Positions 41,576-50,229 are shown, counted from the stretch's first letter. The stretch: DNA of 64,000 bases from Flavobacterium amniphilum (GCF_023634845.1 NZ_JAMLJL010000012.1:62001-126000); one strand, 5' to 3'. Numbers and translations: made by a program. Notes: generated by a model not told the origin, from the sequence alone.

Positions 41576-41689
41576 CTACTCCCAAAACATCCGCTTACCA
41601 CAATAGCCACATTTCCTCTTAGCTACTTGCCGATTATGCTTCGCCTGTTCATATTTCTTACCCCGGTTCCCTGAAAAACCTTATCTTAG
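41576..41689 (-). pseudogene. possible remnant of a small zinc-ribbon gene
   Basis: On the minus strand about 35 codons are open without a start codon, giving a basic peptide ending KRKCGYCGKRMFWE and a TAG. The CxxC with basic surroundings looks like the tail of a small zinc-ribbon protein. It is preceded by a stop and has no usable start, so it is at best a remnant. Chance cannot be excluded. The rest of 41535-41799 contains a CGTTAG direct repeat (about 41730-41745) and nothing else recognised. Confidence 0.25.
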
Positions 41690-41799
41690 TAAGGAATATC
41701 GTTTTATACAACTGCATTGTTTTGAAGCCGTTAGAACGTTAGCGGTACTACCTAAGCGGCAAAATACAATACAAAACCAGACATTTAATCTAACTTTTT

Positions 41800-42234
41800 A
41801 TGAATGAGACACACAACATAGAGAATCATAAAATGAATGAAGTATCTGTATTTAGGCTATACCTACTTCGGGCAACTTATTTACTTATATCCGTAGGTCT
41901 TGGATTTACCATATGGCCACAAATAATCCACCACCCAACTCCTTGGTCTCTCTGGCACGGAGTAGGCTGCAGTTTACTGGGGGCAGTTTCAATCTTGGCC
42001 TTTATGGGAATTCGCTATCCTCTGAAAATGTTGCCTGTGCTTTTCTTTGAACTGATCTGGAAGTCAATATGGCTGATTGCAGTTGCATTACCTCTGTGGT
42101 CCGCCGGTCAAATGGATGCGGAAAATTTGGAAACAACGCAAAACTGTTTAATGGGAATCATCGTACCCCTTGTGATTCCTTGGGTCTATGTTTGGAGACA
42201 TTACGTAAAGATGCCTGGAAATCGATGGAAATAA
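41800..42234 (+). CDS. four-TM membrane protein, unknown function
   Basis: A 144-aa protein with four TM segments (about 24-41, 50-70, 80-100 and 110-130). HHPTPWSLWHG and GIRYPLKMLPVLFFELIWK are distinctive, and similar small proteins occur across several phyla without known function. An alternative start is the Met at residue 12 (41833). It stands alone between REP copies 2 and 3. Confidence 0.7.
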   Translation: MNETHNIENHKMNEVSVFRLYLLRATYLLISVGLGFTIWPQIIHHPTPWSLWHGVGCSLLGAVSILAFMGIRYPLKMLPVLFFELIWKSIWLIAVALPLWSAGQMDAENLETTQNCLMGIIVPLVIPWVYVWRHYVKMPGNRWK

Positions 42235-42282
42235 AATCGTAACGCTAAACCATTTCTGCTAACAGTCTCTTCTGCTGCTTAA

Positions 42283-42308
42283 TCCCGATAGCTATCGGGA
42301 TTGCGGAG
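42283..42308 (-). repeat. REP palindrome, copy 3, inverted orientation
   Basis: TCCCGATAGCTATCGGGA (42283-42300) followed by TTGCGGAG, the reverse complement of the CTCCGCAA flank of copies 1 and 2, so this copy is turned round. The remaining gap to 42500 has no gene. Confidence 0.85.
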
Positions 42309-42500
42309 TGAACGAGGTAATGCAGCATTAATTCTTTTGGAATATTGGGTATTACGAATAAAAAAAGCCGGCGGGATGTAACCGGTAATGGCTCCACTTC
42401 GTCTTAAATAAGAAACGATGACGGAATTTGTAAATTCAACTTTAGGCCCAGGTTTGTGTAAATAGGGGGTTAAAGCATTCCAATCAGAAAAAATGAAGCC

Positions 42501-43568
42501 ATGTATTTAACAAAAGATAATGTACGGAATAAAAGAATAAGACTACTGACGGTAATTTTACTTGCTATTGGGAGTTTTTTGGCATACTATCAAATTTTCC
42601 ATAAATCAAAAGAAGTAAACAGTGCAATATTCAAATTACAAAAAGTGTTTTCTGCACACACCTCAGATGTCTGGGCAGTTAAATTTAGCCCCAATGATGC
42701 TTGGCTGGCCAGCGGCAGCGTAGATGGTACCGTGAAAATTTGGAACAAAGAAAACGGAGCTCTTATCCGTGATCTGAAGCATCCCATTGGTGTGACATCT
42801 GTTGCTTTTGCTCCAAACGGAGATCTTTTAGCCACTTGTGCCTATGACGCAAAAATCAGGCTTTGGAAATTGCCGGAAGGAAAATTACTAAAAGAATTCT
42901 CCGGGCATAACGGAACGGTCTGGTCCATAGATTTCAGTTCAGACAGCAAGACATTAGTAAGCAGCGGTGAAGATAAAACGATTAAATTATGGGATGTGGA
43001 AAGTGGTAAACTTTTGCGGACTTTGATTGGGCATTCCCTTACCGTCTGGGATGTTAAATTTAGTCCTGACGGAGCAAAAATTGCGAGTGGGAGTTATGAT
43101 AAAACGATAAAAATCTGGGATGCCAAAAGCGGGAAGCTACTAAACAATTTAACTGGTCATACCGAAGCTGTCGTATCATTAGCATTTAGCCCGGATAATA
43201 AGTTACTGGTCAGTACCAGTGATGACAAGACTTTGAAACTATGGAATACAACTACCTGGAAGCTTATCAAAACAATAGAAGTTCCGGAACACATCCAAGC
43301 TTCAGATTTTAGTCCCGATAGTACAAGATTGTTAACCGGGGGCAGGGATAAACCGGCAATTGGTGAATTCCTGCAAAATTTCTTTGGGGATTCGGACTAT
43401 AACAAAGGGGTTTCTATGCGTTTATGGGATGTAAAAAACGGTAAGCTTCTTCAGACGTTCTCGCAACATGCCAATGATGTAAATGATGTCTCTTATTCTT
43501 CTGACGGTAAATGGATTGCCGGCAGTAGTTCGGACAAAACCATTACGCTTTGGAAATTATCGTATTGA
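42501..43568 (+). CDS. membrane-anchored WD40 repeat protein
   Basis: A 355-aa protein with one N-terminal TM anchor (about 13-31) after a basic start, then seven WD40 blades forming one propeller: about 50-80 (WAVKFSPNDAWLASGS), 92-120, 134-163, 176-205, 218-247, 258-315 and 325-355. Each ends in the usual (K/R)(I/L)W(N/D/K). Blade 6 carries an extra ~20-residue insertion (KPAIGEFLQNFFGDSDY) before its last strand. The propeller should face the periplasm and act as a binding platform. No enzymatic domain. Isolated gene between repeats. Confidence 0.83.
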   Translation: MYLTKDNVRNKRIRLLTVILLAIGSFLAYYQIFHKSKEVNSAIFKLQKVFSAHTSDVWAVKFSPNDAWLASGSVDGTVKIWNKENGALIRDLKHPIGVTSVAFAPNGDLLATCAYDAKIRLWKLPEGKLLKEFSGHNGTVWSIDFSSDSKTLVSSGEDKTIKLWDVESGKLLRTLIGHSLTVWDVKFSPDGAKIASGSYDKTIKIWDAKSGKLLNNLTGHTEAVVSLAFSPDNKLLVSTSDDKTLKLWNTTTWKLIKTIEVPEHIQASDFSPDSTRLLTGGRDKPAIGEFLQNFFGDSDYNKGVSMRLWDVKNGKLLQTFSQHANDVNDVSYSSDGKWIAGSSSDKTITLWKLSY

Positions 43569-43581
43569 TTTAAACAAACGC

Positions 43582-43680
43582 ACAACGTAGTGGAGTAAAA
43601 TGTATTGAGAACTCTTTTGAAGCAGGGCCTCTCGATACATTTTTACTCCGTTACACTGCGCAAAAACACTCGAGGTGACG
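43582..43680 (-). repeat. B/B' repeat pair
   Basis: A partial B unit (AGTGGAGTAAAATGTATTGA, about 43588-43607) followed by an inverted B' unit containing CTCTCGATACATTTTTACTC and ending CACTCGAGGTGACG (43629-43680). Same family as at 30.0, 32.0, 32.2 and 33.0 kb. Confidence 0.8.
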
Positions 43681-43741
43681 TACACTGAAAGTCCTTCTCT
43701 GGCGCGTGCGTCCCGCTTGTGCCATAATAAATTGTCAACAG

Positions 43742-43860
43742 TCCTTCAATCCTCCACCGGCGGCTGAGCCTGTCGAAGCCCAAACCCGATCGCGCGGATT
43801 TGTAATCCGTGCTCATCTTCAATCCAACAATCTGATAATCTGATAATCTGATAATCTATC
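43742..43860 (-). repeat. C element, GCGCGGATT palindrome and 8-bp array
   Basis: An inverted C-type unit (GGCTGAGCCTGTCGAAGCCC, 43761-43781 area), then GCGCGGATTTGTAATCCGTG (43792-43811, second copy of the palindrome at 33092), then AATCTGAT units (43821-43860). The order B, C, palindrome, 8-bp array shows that these families travel together. No gene in 43569-43919. Confidence 0.78.
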
Positions 43861-43919
43861 CTTCATTCCCGTAACAAAAACCCCTACCAACCGTCTAATC
43901 CTCTAAAAACAAACCAACT

Positions 43920-44420
43920 ATGAATCAATCAAAAAACCTCCCGTTAAAAATGGGATCGCTTTTCGGAGCATTGTTAGGCACTGTTGTAGTCAGCATCGGG
44001 ATTATACGCTATAAAACAGGGATGATCCTCCGCGACGACCAAACACTGAGTTATGTGTACTGGTGCATTTTCACCCTAACGGTATTGTATGCCGTATTCC
44101 AATTCAAAAAGAAGGATCCTTCCTCCTTTTCGTATAAACACACCGTAAAAATCGGGCTGCTGGCAGGATTGATCAGCGGACTCCTATACACCGTCTACAT
44201 CGTCGTGCTCAATGGTTATATTGACCCGGAACTGGCTTCGAAAATAATCGAGTATAAAAATGCAAACCATTCGGGTATGGCGGCCCAGGATGTTTCCGAT
44301 TCCACCAAAATCATGGAAATGAGCGAGGCATTAAGAGGATTGATTTATACTTTTGTATGTATGACGTTCGGAGTTATTCATTCCATGATTGGGACATTGG
44401 CCGCGAAAAAGATTAATTAA
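43920..44420 (+). CDS. DUF4199 domain membrane protein
   Basis: A 166-aa inner-membrane protein with four TM segments (about 10-28, 40-58, 75-98 and 137-158) and a soluble loop of about 35 residues between TM3 and TM4. The layout and FSYKHTVKIGLLAGLISGLLY segment (TM3 entry) fit the Bacteroidota family DUF4199. Function unknown. Immediately after a repeat cluster. Confidence 0.78.
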   Translation: MNQSKNLPLKMGSLFGALLGTVVVSIGIIRYKTGMILRDDQTLSYVYWCIFTLTVLYAVFQFKKKDPSSFSYKHTVKIGLLAGLISGLLYTVYIVVLNGYIDPELASKIIEYKNANHSGMAAQDVSDSTKIMEMSEALRGLIYTFVCMTFGVIHSMIGTLAAKKIN

Positions 44421-44543
44421 GCCAAGAGCATCAATCAATAATGGTAAAGAACATTATTCCTGAATGAGGTTTTGTACTTGCCTGTTTTTAGCTAAATTTA
44501 CAAACAGCAGAACAGCAACTGCACGCAATCCAATACAGTTATA

Positions 44544-45056
44544 ATGATGAAGTATCAGTTCCGGAAAGCTTTAGATTCAGAAATTCCGCAAATCTGGAAA
44601 ATCCTGCAACAAGCGATCGAAAGAAGGAAAAATGACGGCAGTAACCAATGGCAAAACGGTTACCCTAATCCCGAAACCATACAAAATGATATCGCAAAAG
44701 GAAACGGTTACGTTTTAACCGATCAGGAAACCGTTATAGCCTACAGTGCCGTAATCATTAATGATGAACCCGCTTATCTGGAAATTGACGGACAATGGCT
44801 AACCAATGGTGATTTTGTCGTGATACACCGGGTGGCTATTTCGGAGGACTATTTAGGACAGGGACTGGTTCAGCAAATGTTTGGGCTTTTTGAAGATTTC
44901 GCGCTCGAAAACAATATCCATAGCATCAAAGTCGACACTAATTTTGACAATCCGGCCATGCTAAGGATAATGGATAAACTAGGATACACCTATTGTGGTG
45001 AAGTCTTTTTTAACGGGAGTCCGCGGAAAGCTTTTGAGAAGGTTTTGAAAGTATGA
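44544..45056 (+). CDS. GNAT N-acetyltransferase
   Basis: A 170-aa acetyltransferase (start either Met of MMKYQFRK). VIHRVAISEDYLGQGLVQQM (about 95-114) with the GQGL P-loop and MLRIMDKLGYTYCGEVFF (about 138-155) are standard GNAT segments. The substrate is unknown. Its stop overlaps the next gene by 4 bases (ATGA), so it heads a three-gene coupled operon with a secreted protein and a DUF2199 protein. Confidence 0.83.
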   Translation: MMKYQFRKALDSEIPQIWKILQQAIERRKNDGSNQWQNGYPNPETIQNDIAKGNGYVLTDQETVIAYSAVIINDEPAYLEIDGQWLTNGDFVVIHRVAISEDYLGQGLVQQMFGLFEDFALENNIHSIKVDTNFDNPAMLRIMDKLGYTYCGEVFFNGSPRKAFEKVLKV

Positions 45057-45823
45057 AAAAACTAACCTTTTTTATCATATTGCTTTTTTCAACTGCAGGA
45101 TTTAGTCAGAATAAAACCGACAGTCTTTTTATTGCCTTTAAAAAAAGTTCCTTTTACGAAAGTGTTTACCCTGCCAAAATGCAACTCGAAAACCGGCAAA
45201 AAGAAATCATTCCTGAGTTAATTAAATTACTTAAAGACACAACGTTTGTAAAACTCACAGGTACAGGAGATTTAATTTATCCTGGGGCGACTGAATTTTA
45301 TGGTCACGGTCATTATGTTCCTTATGATATGGATTGGATTTCAGTCAGAGCCGGTTGGCTTCTGGAAGAATTGACCTTTCAGGATTTTGGTTATAAAATT
45401 GTCGAAATTGATGAAAAAGACTTAATTAAATTAATGAAGGACAATTATCCGGAATATATCCATAAAGGCAAACTTAATCTGACTTGGAAGAAAAAAAACA
45501 CAAAAGAGAAATGGATTGAATTCAGGAATATCCTTGCTCTTAATGCGGAAAACTGGTGGAAGAAAAACCAAAAGGACTGGACACGGATGAATGCCATCAA
45601 AGAGGCACTTACTTCAAAAAACGAAAATCAGTTAAGTGATGTTATCCAATACCTTAGGTATGGAGAAACTGCATGTGAAGGGTTAACAAAAGAATCATAT
45701 GAAAAAGAAATAAAACCTATTGTTGAATCATTAATCCTTTCAGAGTATACTGATAATACACGTATCGTAATCGAATACCTTATCCGTGATGGTTTAGGAA
45801 CAGACTTAAAAAATAGAAAATGA
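45053..45823 (+). CDS. secreted protein, unknown function
   Basis: A 256-aa protein with signal peptide 1-18 (TAGFSQ). The mature region has a YPGATEFYGHGHYVPYDMDW stretch and a helical C-terminal part resembling HEAT-like repeats. No definite family. Coupled by 4-base overlaps to genes on both sides. Confidence 0.65.
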   Translation: MKKLTFFIILLFSTAGFSQNKTDSLFIAFKKSSFYESVYPAKMQLENRQKEIIPELIKLLKDTTFVKLTGTGDLIYPGATEFYGHGHYVPYDMDWISVRAGWLLEELTFQDFGYKIVEIDEKDLIKLMKDNYPEYIHKGKLNLTWKKKNTKEKWIEFRNILALNAENWWKKNQKDWTRMNAIKEALTSKNENQLSDVIQYLRYGETACEGLTKESYEKEIKPIVESLILSEYTDNTRIVIEYLIRDGLGTDLKNRK

Positions 45824-46371
45824 AACTGTTCTCATTCCTAAATAAAAAAAATGATAAACCTGCTTACAAATGTTCTTGTTGCGGACAGGTTTATGACAGT
45901 TTACCGCTTTGTTTTGGATCTGACTATCCTATTTACTACCATTCGGTTCCTGAGGAAGAAAGAACAGAAAGAATAGAATTGAAGGAAAGTTTATGTGTGG
46001 TCGACGGAAAACATTTCTTCCATCGCGGCCAACTCACAATTCCAATCATCGATTATCATGAAGATTTAATCTTTAATGTCTGGACGTCTATCAGCCCAGA
46101 TAACTTCAGCAAACGGATGGATTTATGGGAAAACCCAAGCAGAATAAACGAAGAACCTTATTTTGGCTGGTTACAAACCATTATTCCAACCTATGGGGAG
46201 ACTTTAAACCTGAAAATGATTGCAATTGAACAGAAAATCGGGACAATTCCCAAAATCAAATCCATCGAAGAAGGACACCGCTTGACCATTGATCAGGAAA
46301 ACGGAATTACTTATAAAAGAGCTTTGGAAATAGTAGATGAAGTAACAAGGCAACAGCATAAAGTGAGTTAA
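45820..46371 (+). CDS. DUF2199 domain protein
   Basis: A 183-aa cytoplasmic protein. YKCSCCGQVYDSLPLCFGSD (about 16-35) with its CxxC-type ribbon and the later LWENPSRINEEPYFGWLQT segment match DUF2199, a family of unknown function also associated with immunity-like proteins. Last gene of the coupled operon starting at 44544. Confidence 0.83.
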   Translation: MKLFSFLNKKNDKPAYKCSCCGQVYDSLPLCFGSDYPIYYHSVPEEERTERIELKESLCVVDGKHFFHRGQLTIPIIDYHEDLIFNVWTSISPDNFSKRMDLWENPSRINEEPYFGWLQTIIPTYGETLNLKMIAIEQKIGTIPKIKSIEEGHRLTIDQENGITYKRALEIVDEVTRQQHKVS

Positions 46372-46405
46372 ATTCAATAGTAATGAGCTATTTAACACAC
46401 TTCAT

Positions 46406-46413
46406 TATATTTG
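46406..46413 (+). promoter_or_regulatory. -7 box for the gene at 46438
   Basis: TATATTTG, 24 bp before the start codon. Confidence 0.5.
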
Positions 46414-46437
46414 TAATGACCAACTGCAATTAACACC

Positions 46438-47907
46438 ATGAAAAACCTCGCCCTACTCCTCTTTTTACTTTCCGCAGCCATTTCCTATGGCCAGGATAAA
46501 TACGATGCATCGCAGATTTCTTCCAAAACAAAGAAAATTGTTGGGCTCATTGCCAAAGAGAACACGGTAACAGGTCGATTCATTGGATACAGCGGAAATG
46601 AATCGGAACAGTATAAAAACTTTGAAAAATTGATGTTGGCATCAACCAAAGAACTTTTAAACCTGACCAATCATCCCAATGGTGCCGTAAGATCTTATGC
46701 CTTCTGGGCATTGTGCTTTCGTAGCAATGTTGATCTTTTCGGGATTGTCAAAAATCATATGTCCGACACTGAAGTTGTAGAATATCAATCCGGTTGCATT
46801 GCATCAGGCGAAAAAGTTGGTGATTTTTTCGTCAGAATGGTTACATCTAACTATGAAAATCCGAATAGAAAGACAAAAACATTAACCGAAGCCCAACGCA
46901 AGGAATTAGACAGCTTACTGATTTACAGTCCGAATGACCTTTCCAGCCGTTACCGCGCCATTGAAAATGCTGAGCCTTCGGAGCAACTCTATCCTGTTCT
47001 GAAAAATCTGTACACAACTACCCACAACCAAAGTGCTTTACTAAAACTATCCGAATACAAAAAAGAAACCGATATTCCTTTGATTTTATCAAATCGTGAG
47101 GAAAATAAAGATCCGGAAAGTGGTTATTATTACACCTATAAAGCCATGCAAAATTTTCCAAGGACAGAATACATTCCTTTTTTAGAACTCAGACTGCGCG
47201 AAACACTGGACGAAACCGGATTCAGTAATGAATGGCAAGAATTGTACACCGTAATTGCAGCTTTTAAAAACCAGAAAGCCCTGGAGTTACTGAGCATTCC
47301 TCTTACTGAAGTGAAGCATAATTACATAAAGGGGTACCATCTTGATTTTATTTATGATGCCGTATTGGATAACTACGATCCGTTGTATGCCGAACTTTTA
47401 TGGAAAATATGGGAATCAGGTCAGAACATCAACGTAACAGGTTATCTTTTTTATCTCGAAAACAACCTTCAGCGAGCTTATAAACAAACAGTAAAAGAAT
47501 TTGGTATCGAGCCCGCCCAATCATACAACAATCTTGTTTACAATCAGGATATCGTAACTGAAAAACTGAGTGAAAGTATGTTGAATCTGATTCTTTTAAA
47601 TGACAAAAAACTGGCAAACGAAATAATCAAATTACAAATCCTCAATTCTGATGTACATGGTTTTAAAACCTATACTGCAGTCATAAAAAAAGACAAAGAT
47701 CAGATTTTTGTAAAACCTTTATTGGAAAGATTTGCCAAAGAAAATAATCCACATGTCTATCTTGAAATCGCAAAGACTCTGATTGCTTATCAGGACAAAT
47801 CCATAAACGAACAGATCATCGCTGTACGGAAACTCAATAGAGGATTGATCGAAGATTGGGGTGGTGAAGAATTGACTGAATTATTAGAGAAGCATAATAT
47901 CAGGTAG
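46438..47907 (+). CDS. secreted helical-repeat protein, unknown function
   Basis: A 489-aa protein with signal peptide 1-18 (AISYGQ). The rest is almost entirely helical. KELLNLTNHPNGAVRSYAFWAL (split: KELLNLTNHPNGAVRS, about 69-84) and repeated LPVLKNL or PFLELRLRETL helices look like HEAT/Armadillo-type repeats. Expected in the periplasm as a binding scaffold. Its own promoter box is present. No family or partner recognised. Confidence 0.7.
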   Translation: MKNLALLLFLLSAAISYGQDKYDASQISSKTKKIVGLIAKENTVTGRFIGYSGNESEQYKNFEKLMLASTKELLNLTNHPNGAVRSYAFWALCFRSNVDLFGIVKNHMSDTEVVEYQSGCIASGEKVGDFFVRMVTSNYENPNRKTKTLTEAQRKELDSLLIYSPNDLSSRYRAIENAEPSEQLYPVLKNLYTTTHNQSALLKLSEYKKETDIPLILSNREENKDPESGYYYTYKAMQNFPRTEYIPFLELRLRETLDETGFSNEWQELYTVIAAFKNQKALELLSIPLTEVKHNYIKGYHLDFIYDAVLDNYDPLYAELLWKIWESGQNINVTGYLFYLENNLQRAYKQTVKEFGIEPAQSYNNLVYNQDIVTEKLSESMLNLILLNDKKLANEIIKLQILNSDVHGFKTYTAVIKKDKDQIFVKPLLERFAKENNPHVYLEIAKTLIAYQDKSINEQIIAVRKLNRGLIEDWGGEELTELLEKHNIR

Positions 47908-47980
47908 GAACTTTGATGTAGCGACATTGTGTTATAATAAACAGCAGGTTTCGGGTTTCAAATCAACACCCGCCCCACAA

Positions 47981-48020
47981 TTCCGATAGCTATCGGGACC
48001 TGACTTTGAGGCAATCTAAA
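47981..48020 (+). repeat. REP palindrome, copy 4
   Basis: TTCCGATAGCTATCGGGA (47981-47998, one mismatch to the others) followed by CCTGACTTTGAGGCAATC. The gap 47908-48412 has no gene. Confidence 0.8.
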
Positions 48021-48098
48021 AAATAATCTTTAACCTTTTTTCTATTCTTTAGTTAAGATTCCTAAACCAATCACCGTTAATTTATGGGCACGGATTGC

Positions 48099-48146
48099 AC
48101 ACGAGCGAAGCAAACCGATGAAATAAATCCACCCTATCGGTTTGCT
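48099..48146. repeat. dispersed repeat and 11-bp inverted repeat
   Basis: 48099-48130 matches 28795-28826. Within it AGCAAACCGAT (48109-48119) and ATCGGTTTGCT (48136-48146) are a perfect inverted pair around a 16-nt loop. No T run follows. Confidence 0.6.
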
Positions 48147-48412
48147 TTCAAACAGTTCGCTTTGATCAAGTGGATACTATAGCTAGTCAATCTTTCTTGG
48201 AGAATATCCAGAAATCAAATTTTCTTACATTTTTTTCCTACATTTATCACTACTATACGAAGCCACGATACGTTATGAACAATTAAAACCAAAATTCGTT
48301 AGAAAATCAATCCTGAATTTTTAGCCAGTTTAAAAACCTTAAATTATTAAATGTTGGGAATAATCCGAAAAGCCAACTAAATTTTGAAGTAGGATATTAA
48401 AACTTATTAAAA

Positions 48413-48982
48413 ATGAAAACAAAATTATTTATACCCTTATTTGTCCTATTCTTTACTATGAATTCTTGTTCTGTTGAAGAGAGCTTAAATGAAAGCACAG
48501 AAAACGAGCAAACAATAGTAAAAAACAATAGCAATAATTCATCAAACAGCAAGACAGCGCCATTAAACTTAGTTACTCTTAACTACAATCAAAATTTATC
48601 TTGCAATAATGCTAATCTGTCTTATAGTGAAAGTTATTACCAAAGTCAGTTAACAAATGTTGGTGGTAATGTATTTATAAGTGAAAACCATAGCTATAGC
48701 ATGCTTTTAAATTGGAACATAAATGTAGATATTGCTAATTTTAATACTATGTTTTATTTGGAATTAAAAGACTTATCTACTGGAAATATACAAATGGAAC
48801 CTCTTCCTGCTAATGGACAGGTTTTAATATCGCATCTTACTTATCAATGGCCAACAACTATCGATCCTTATCAAATAGTAAATTATAAAGAATTTGAGTA
48901 CCGATTTGTATATAAGTATCGTAATTCCGGTCAACTTTGTACTTCTGCAACTAATTGGAAATACTTCAATTTAATTCAATAA
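48413..48982 (+). CDS. lipoprotein, unknown function
   Basis: A 189-aa protein with lipobox MNSC (Cys19), then a low-complexity Ser/Asn/Glu spacer (20-52) and a beta-rich domain to the end with LNWNINVDIANFNTMFYLEL and FEYRFVYKYRNSGQ. AT-rich compared with its downstream neighbours. No family is recognised. Followed by a terminator. Confidence 0.65.
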   Translation: MKTKLFIPLFVLFFTMNSCSVEESLNESTENEQTIVKNNSNNSSNSKTAPLNLVTLNYNQNLSCNNANLSYSESYYQSQLTNVGGNVFISENHSYSMLLNWNINVDIANFNTMFYLELKDLSTGNIQMEPLPANGQVLISHLTYQWPTTIDPYQIVNYKEFEYRFVYKYRNSGQLCTSATNWKYFNLIQ

Positions 48983-49048
48983 CTGCTCATAACAACTTGT
49001 ATAGTCAGTTGACTGGTTTCATATAATACTTACGAAAATTCTACCCAG

Positions 49049-49076
49049 CCGCGTGAATCCTTTCACGCGGTTTTTT
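49049..49076 (+). terminator. intrinsic terminator
   Basis: CCGCGTGA (49049-49056) and TCACGCGG (49063-49070), 6-nt loop, then six T. It lies 66 bp after the lipoprotein stop. Confidence 0.88.
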
Positions 49077-49181
49077 ATAAAACCATGGTGTATTTATAAT
49101 CCGTACTTTAAAAAATTTTACCCCCTATAGCGCGAATTTGGTCAGCCAGAGTTACATCGTCGGTTCCGTGTTGGTATTTTC

Positions 49182-49189
49182 TATATTTG
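49182..49189 (+). promoter_or_regulatory. -7 box for the AraC-MGMT gene
   Basis: TATATTTG about 120 bp before ATG 49309. It lies after an earlier in-frame ATG (49138), arguing against that start. Confidence 0.45.
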
Positions 49190-49308
49190 TATGTAGCTAT
49201 ATTAAAAAAAATGTCACTCCTGTAACCTACTACTATCTCAAAACAGCAAGTTTCGGGTTGTATCGTTACCCTATTGTTCTGACATTTACGTTACTAAATT
49301 TGATTACC

Positions 49309-50154
49309 ATGAATGAGCAGGACCAACTCAATTATACCCGGATTGCCGAAGCGATCGAGTATCTGAAAAGCAATTTTAAGCAACAGCCCAACCTGGAGGA
49401 AGTGGCCGAACAGGTACATTTAAGTCCGTTTCATTTCCAACGGTTATTTCACGACTGGGCGGGAACAACTCCCAAGAAATTTCTGCAGTACATCAGCCTG
49501 GAACACGCCAAGAAGTTATTGAAGGAACAACAAAGTACCTTATTTGAAACCGCTTTTGAAACGGGACTATCGGGTACGGGACGTCTTCACGATTTATTCA
49601 TCACCATTGAAGGCATGACTCCGGCCGAGTATAAGAATGGCGGAAAAAGCCTTACCATCAACTACAGCTTTGCAGAAAGCCCTTTCGGAAACCTCATCGT
49701 CGCTTCTACCCCAAAAGGCGTATGCCACATGGCTTTCACCAAAAATGATATAATGGCGCTAAATGAACTGCAATCAAAATTCCCCAATGCCACTTTACAA
49801 CAAAAATTGGACTTAAAGCAACAAAATGCGCTCTTTATTTTCCAGAACGACTGGAGCAAACTACCGGAAATCAAACTGCATTTAAAAGGCACCGACTTTC
49901 AGTTAAAGGTCTGGGAGACTTTGCTGAGAATTCCGTTGGGCCAACTTTCAACATACGGCACCATCGCCGAAACAATTGGAAACCCGAATGCTTCCAGAGC
50001 CGTTGGGACCGCCATTGGCAATAATCCTGTCGCCTACTTAATTCCCTGCCACCGTGTGATTCAGCAAAGCGGAAATATTGGCGGTTATATGTGGGGTACT
50101 ACCCGAAAAACGGCTATTATAGGTTGGGAGAATGCCAAAATTGATGCACTGTAA
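49309..50154 (+). CDS. bifunctional AraC-type regulator / O6-methylguanine-DNA methyltransferase
   Basis: A 281-aa Ada-like protein. An AraC helix-turn-helix covers about 10-105 (NLEEVAEQVHLSPFHFQRLF), then a MGMT domain with the active-site PCHRVI (about 243-248, Cys acceptor) and NPNASRAVGTAIGNNP. It lacks the N-terminal phosphotriester domain of E. coli Ada, a form widespread in Bacteroidota. It repairs O6-alkylguanine by self-alkylation and may regulate an alkylation response. The 57-residue upstream extension in frame is hydrophobic, unlike the family, and precedes the promoter box. Confidence 0.88.
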   Translation: MNEQDQLNYTRIAEAIEYLKSNFKQQPNLEEVAEQVHLSPFHFQRLFHDWAGTTPKKFLQYISLEHAKKLLKEQQSTLFETAFETGLSGTGRLHDLFITIEGMTPAEYKNGGKSLTINYSFAESPFGNLIVASTPKGVCHMAFTKNDIMALNELQSKFPNATLQQKLDLKQQNALFIFQNDWSKLPEIKLHLKGTDFQLKVWETLLRIPLGQLSTYGTIAETIGNPNASRAVGTAIGNNPVAYLIPCHRVIQQSGNIGGYMWGTTRKTAIIGWENAKIDAL

Positions 50155-50229
50155 GTCCGCAAGAATCGGGTTTTAATCCTAACCGTACCGCTTCATCTTT
50201 GTACCGATAACAAATTAATTATTTACAAG

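Noticed and set aside
41490..42300. True integron with attC sites
   Set aside because: No integrase and no attC consensus are visible; only palindromic tails and single-gene units resemble one.
49138..49308. 57-residue extension of the AraC-MGMT protein
   Set aside because: Hydrophobic, unlike the family, partly upstream of the promoter box; the family start is at MNEQDQL.
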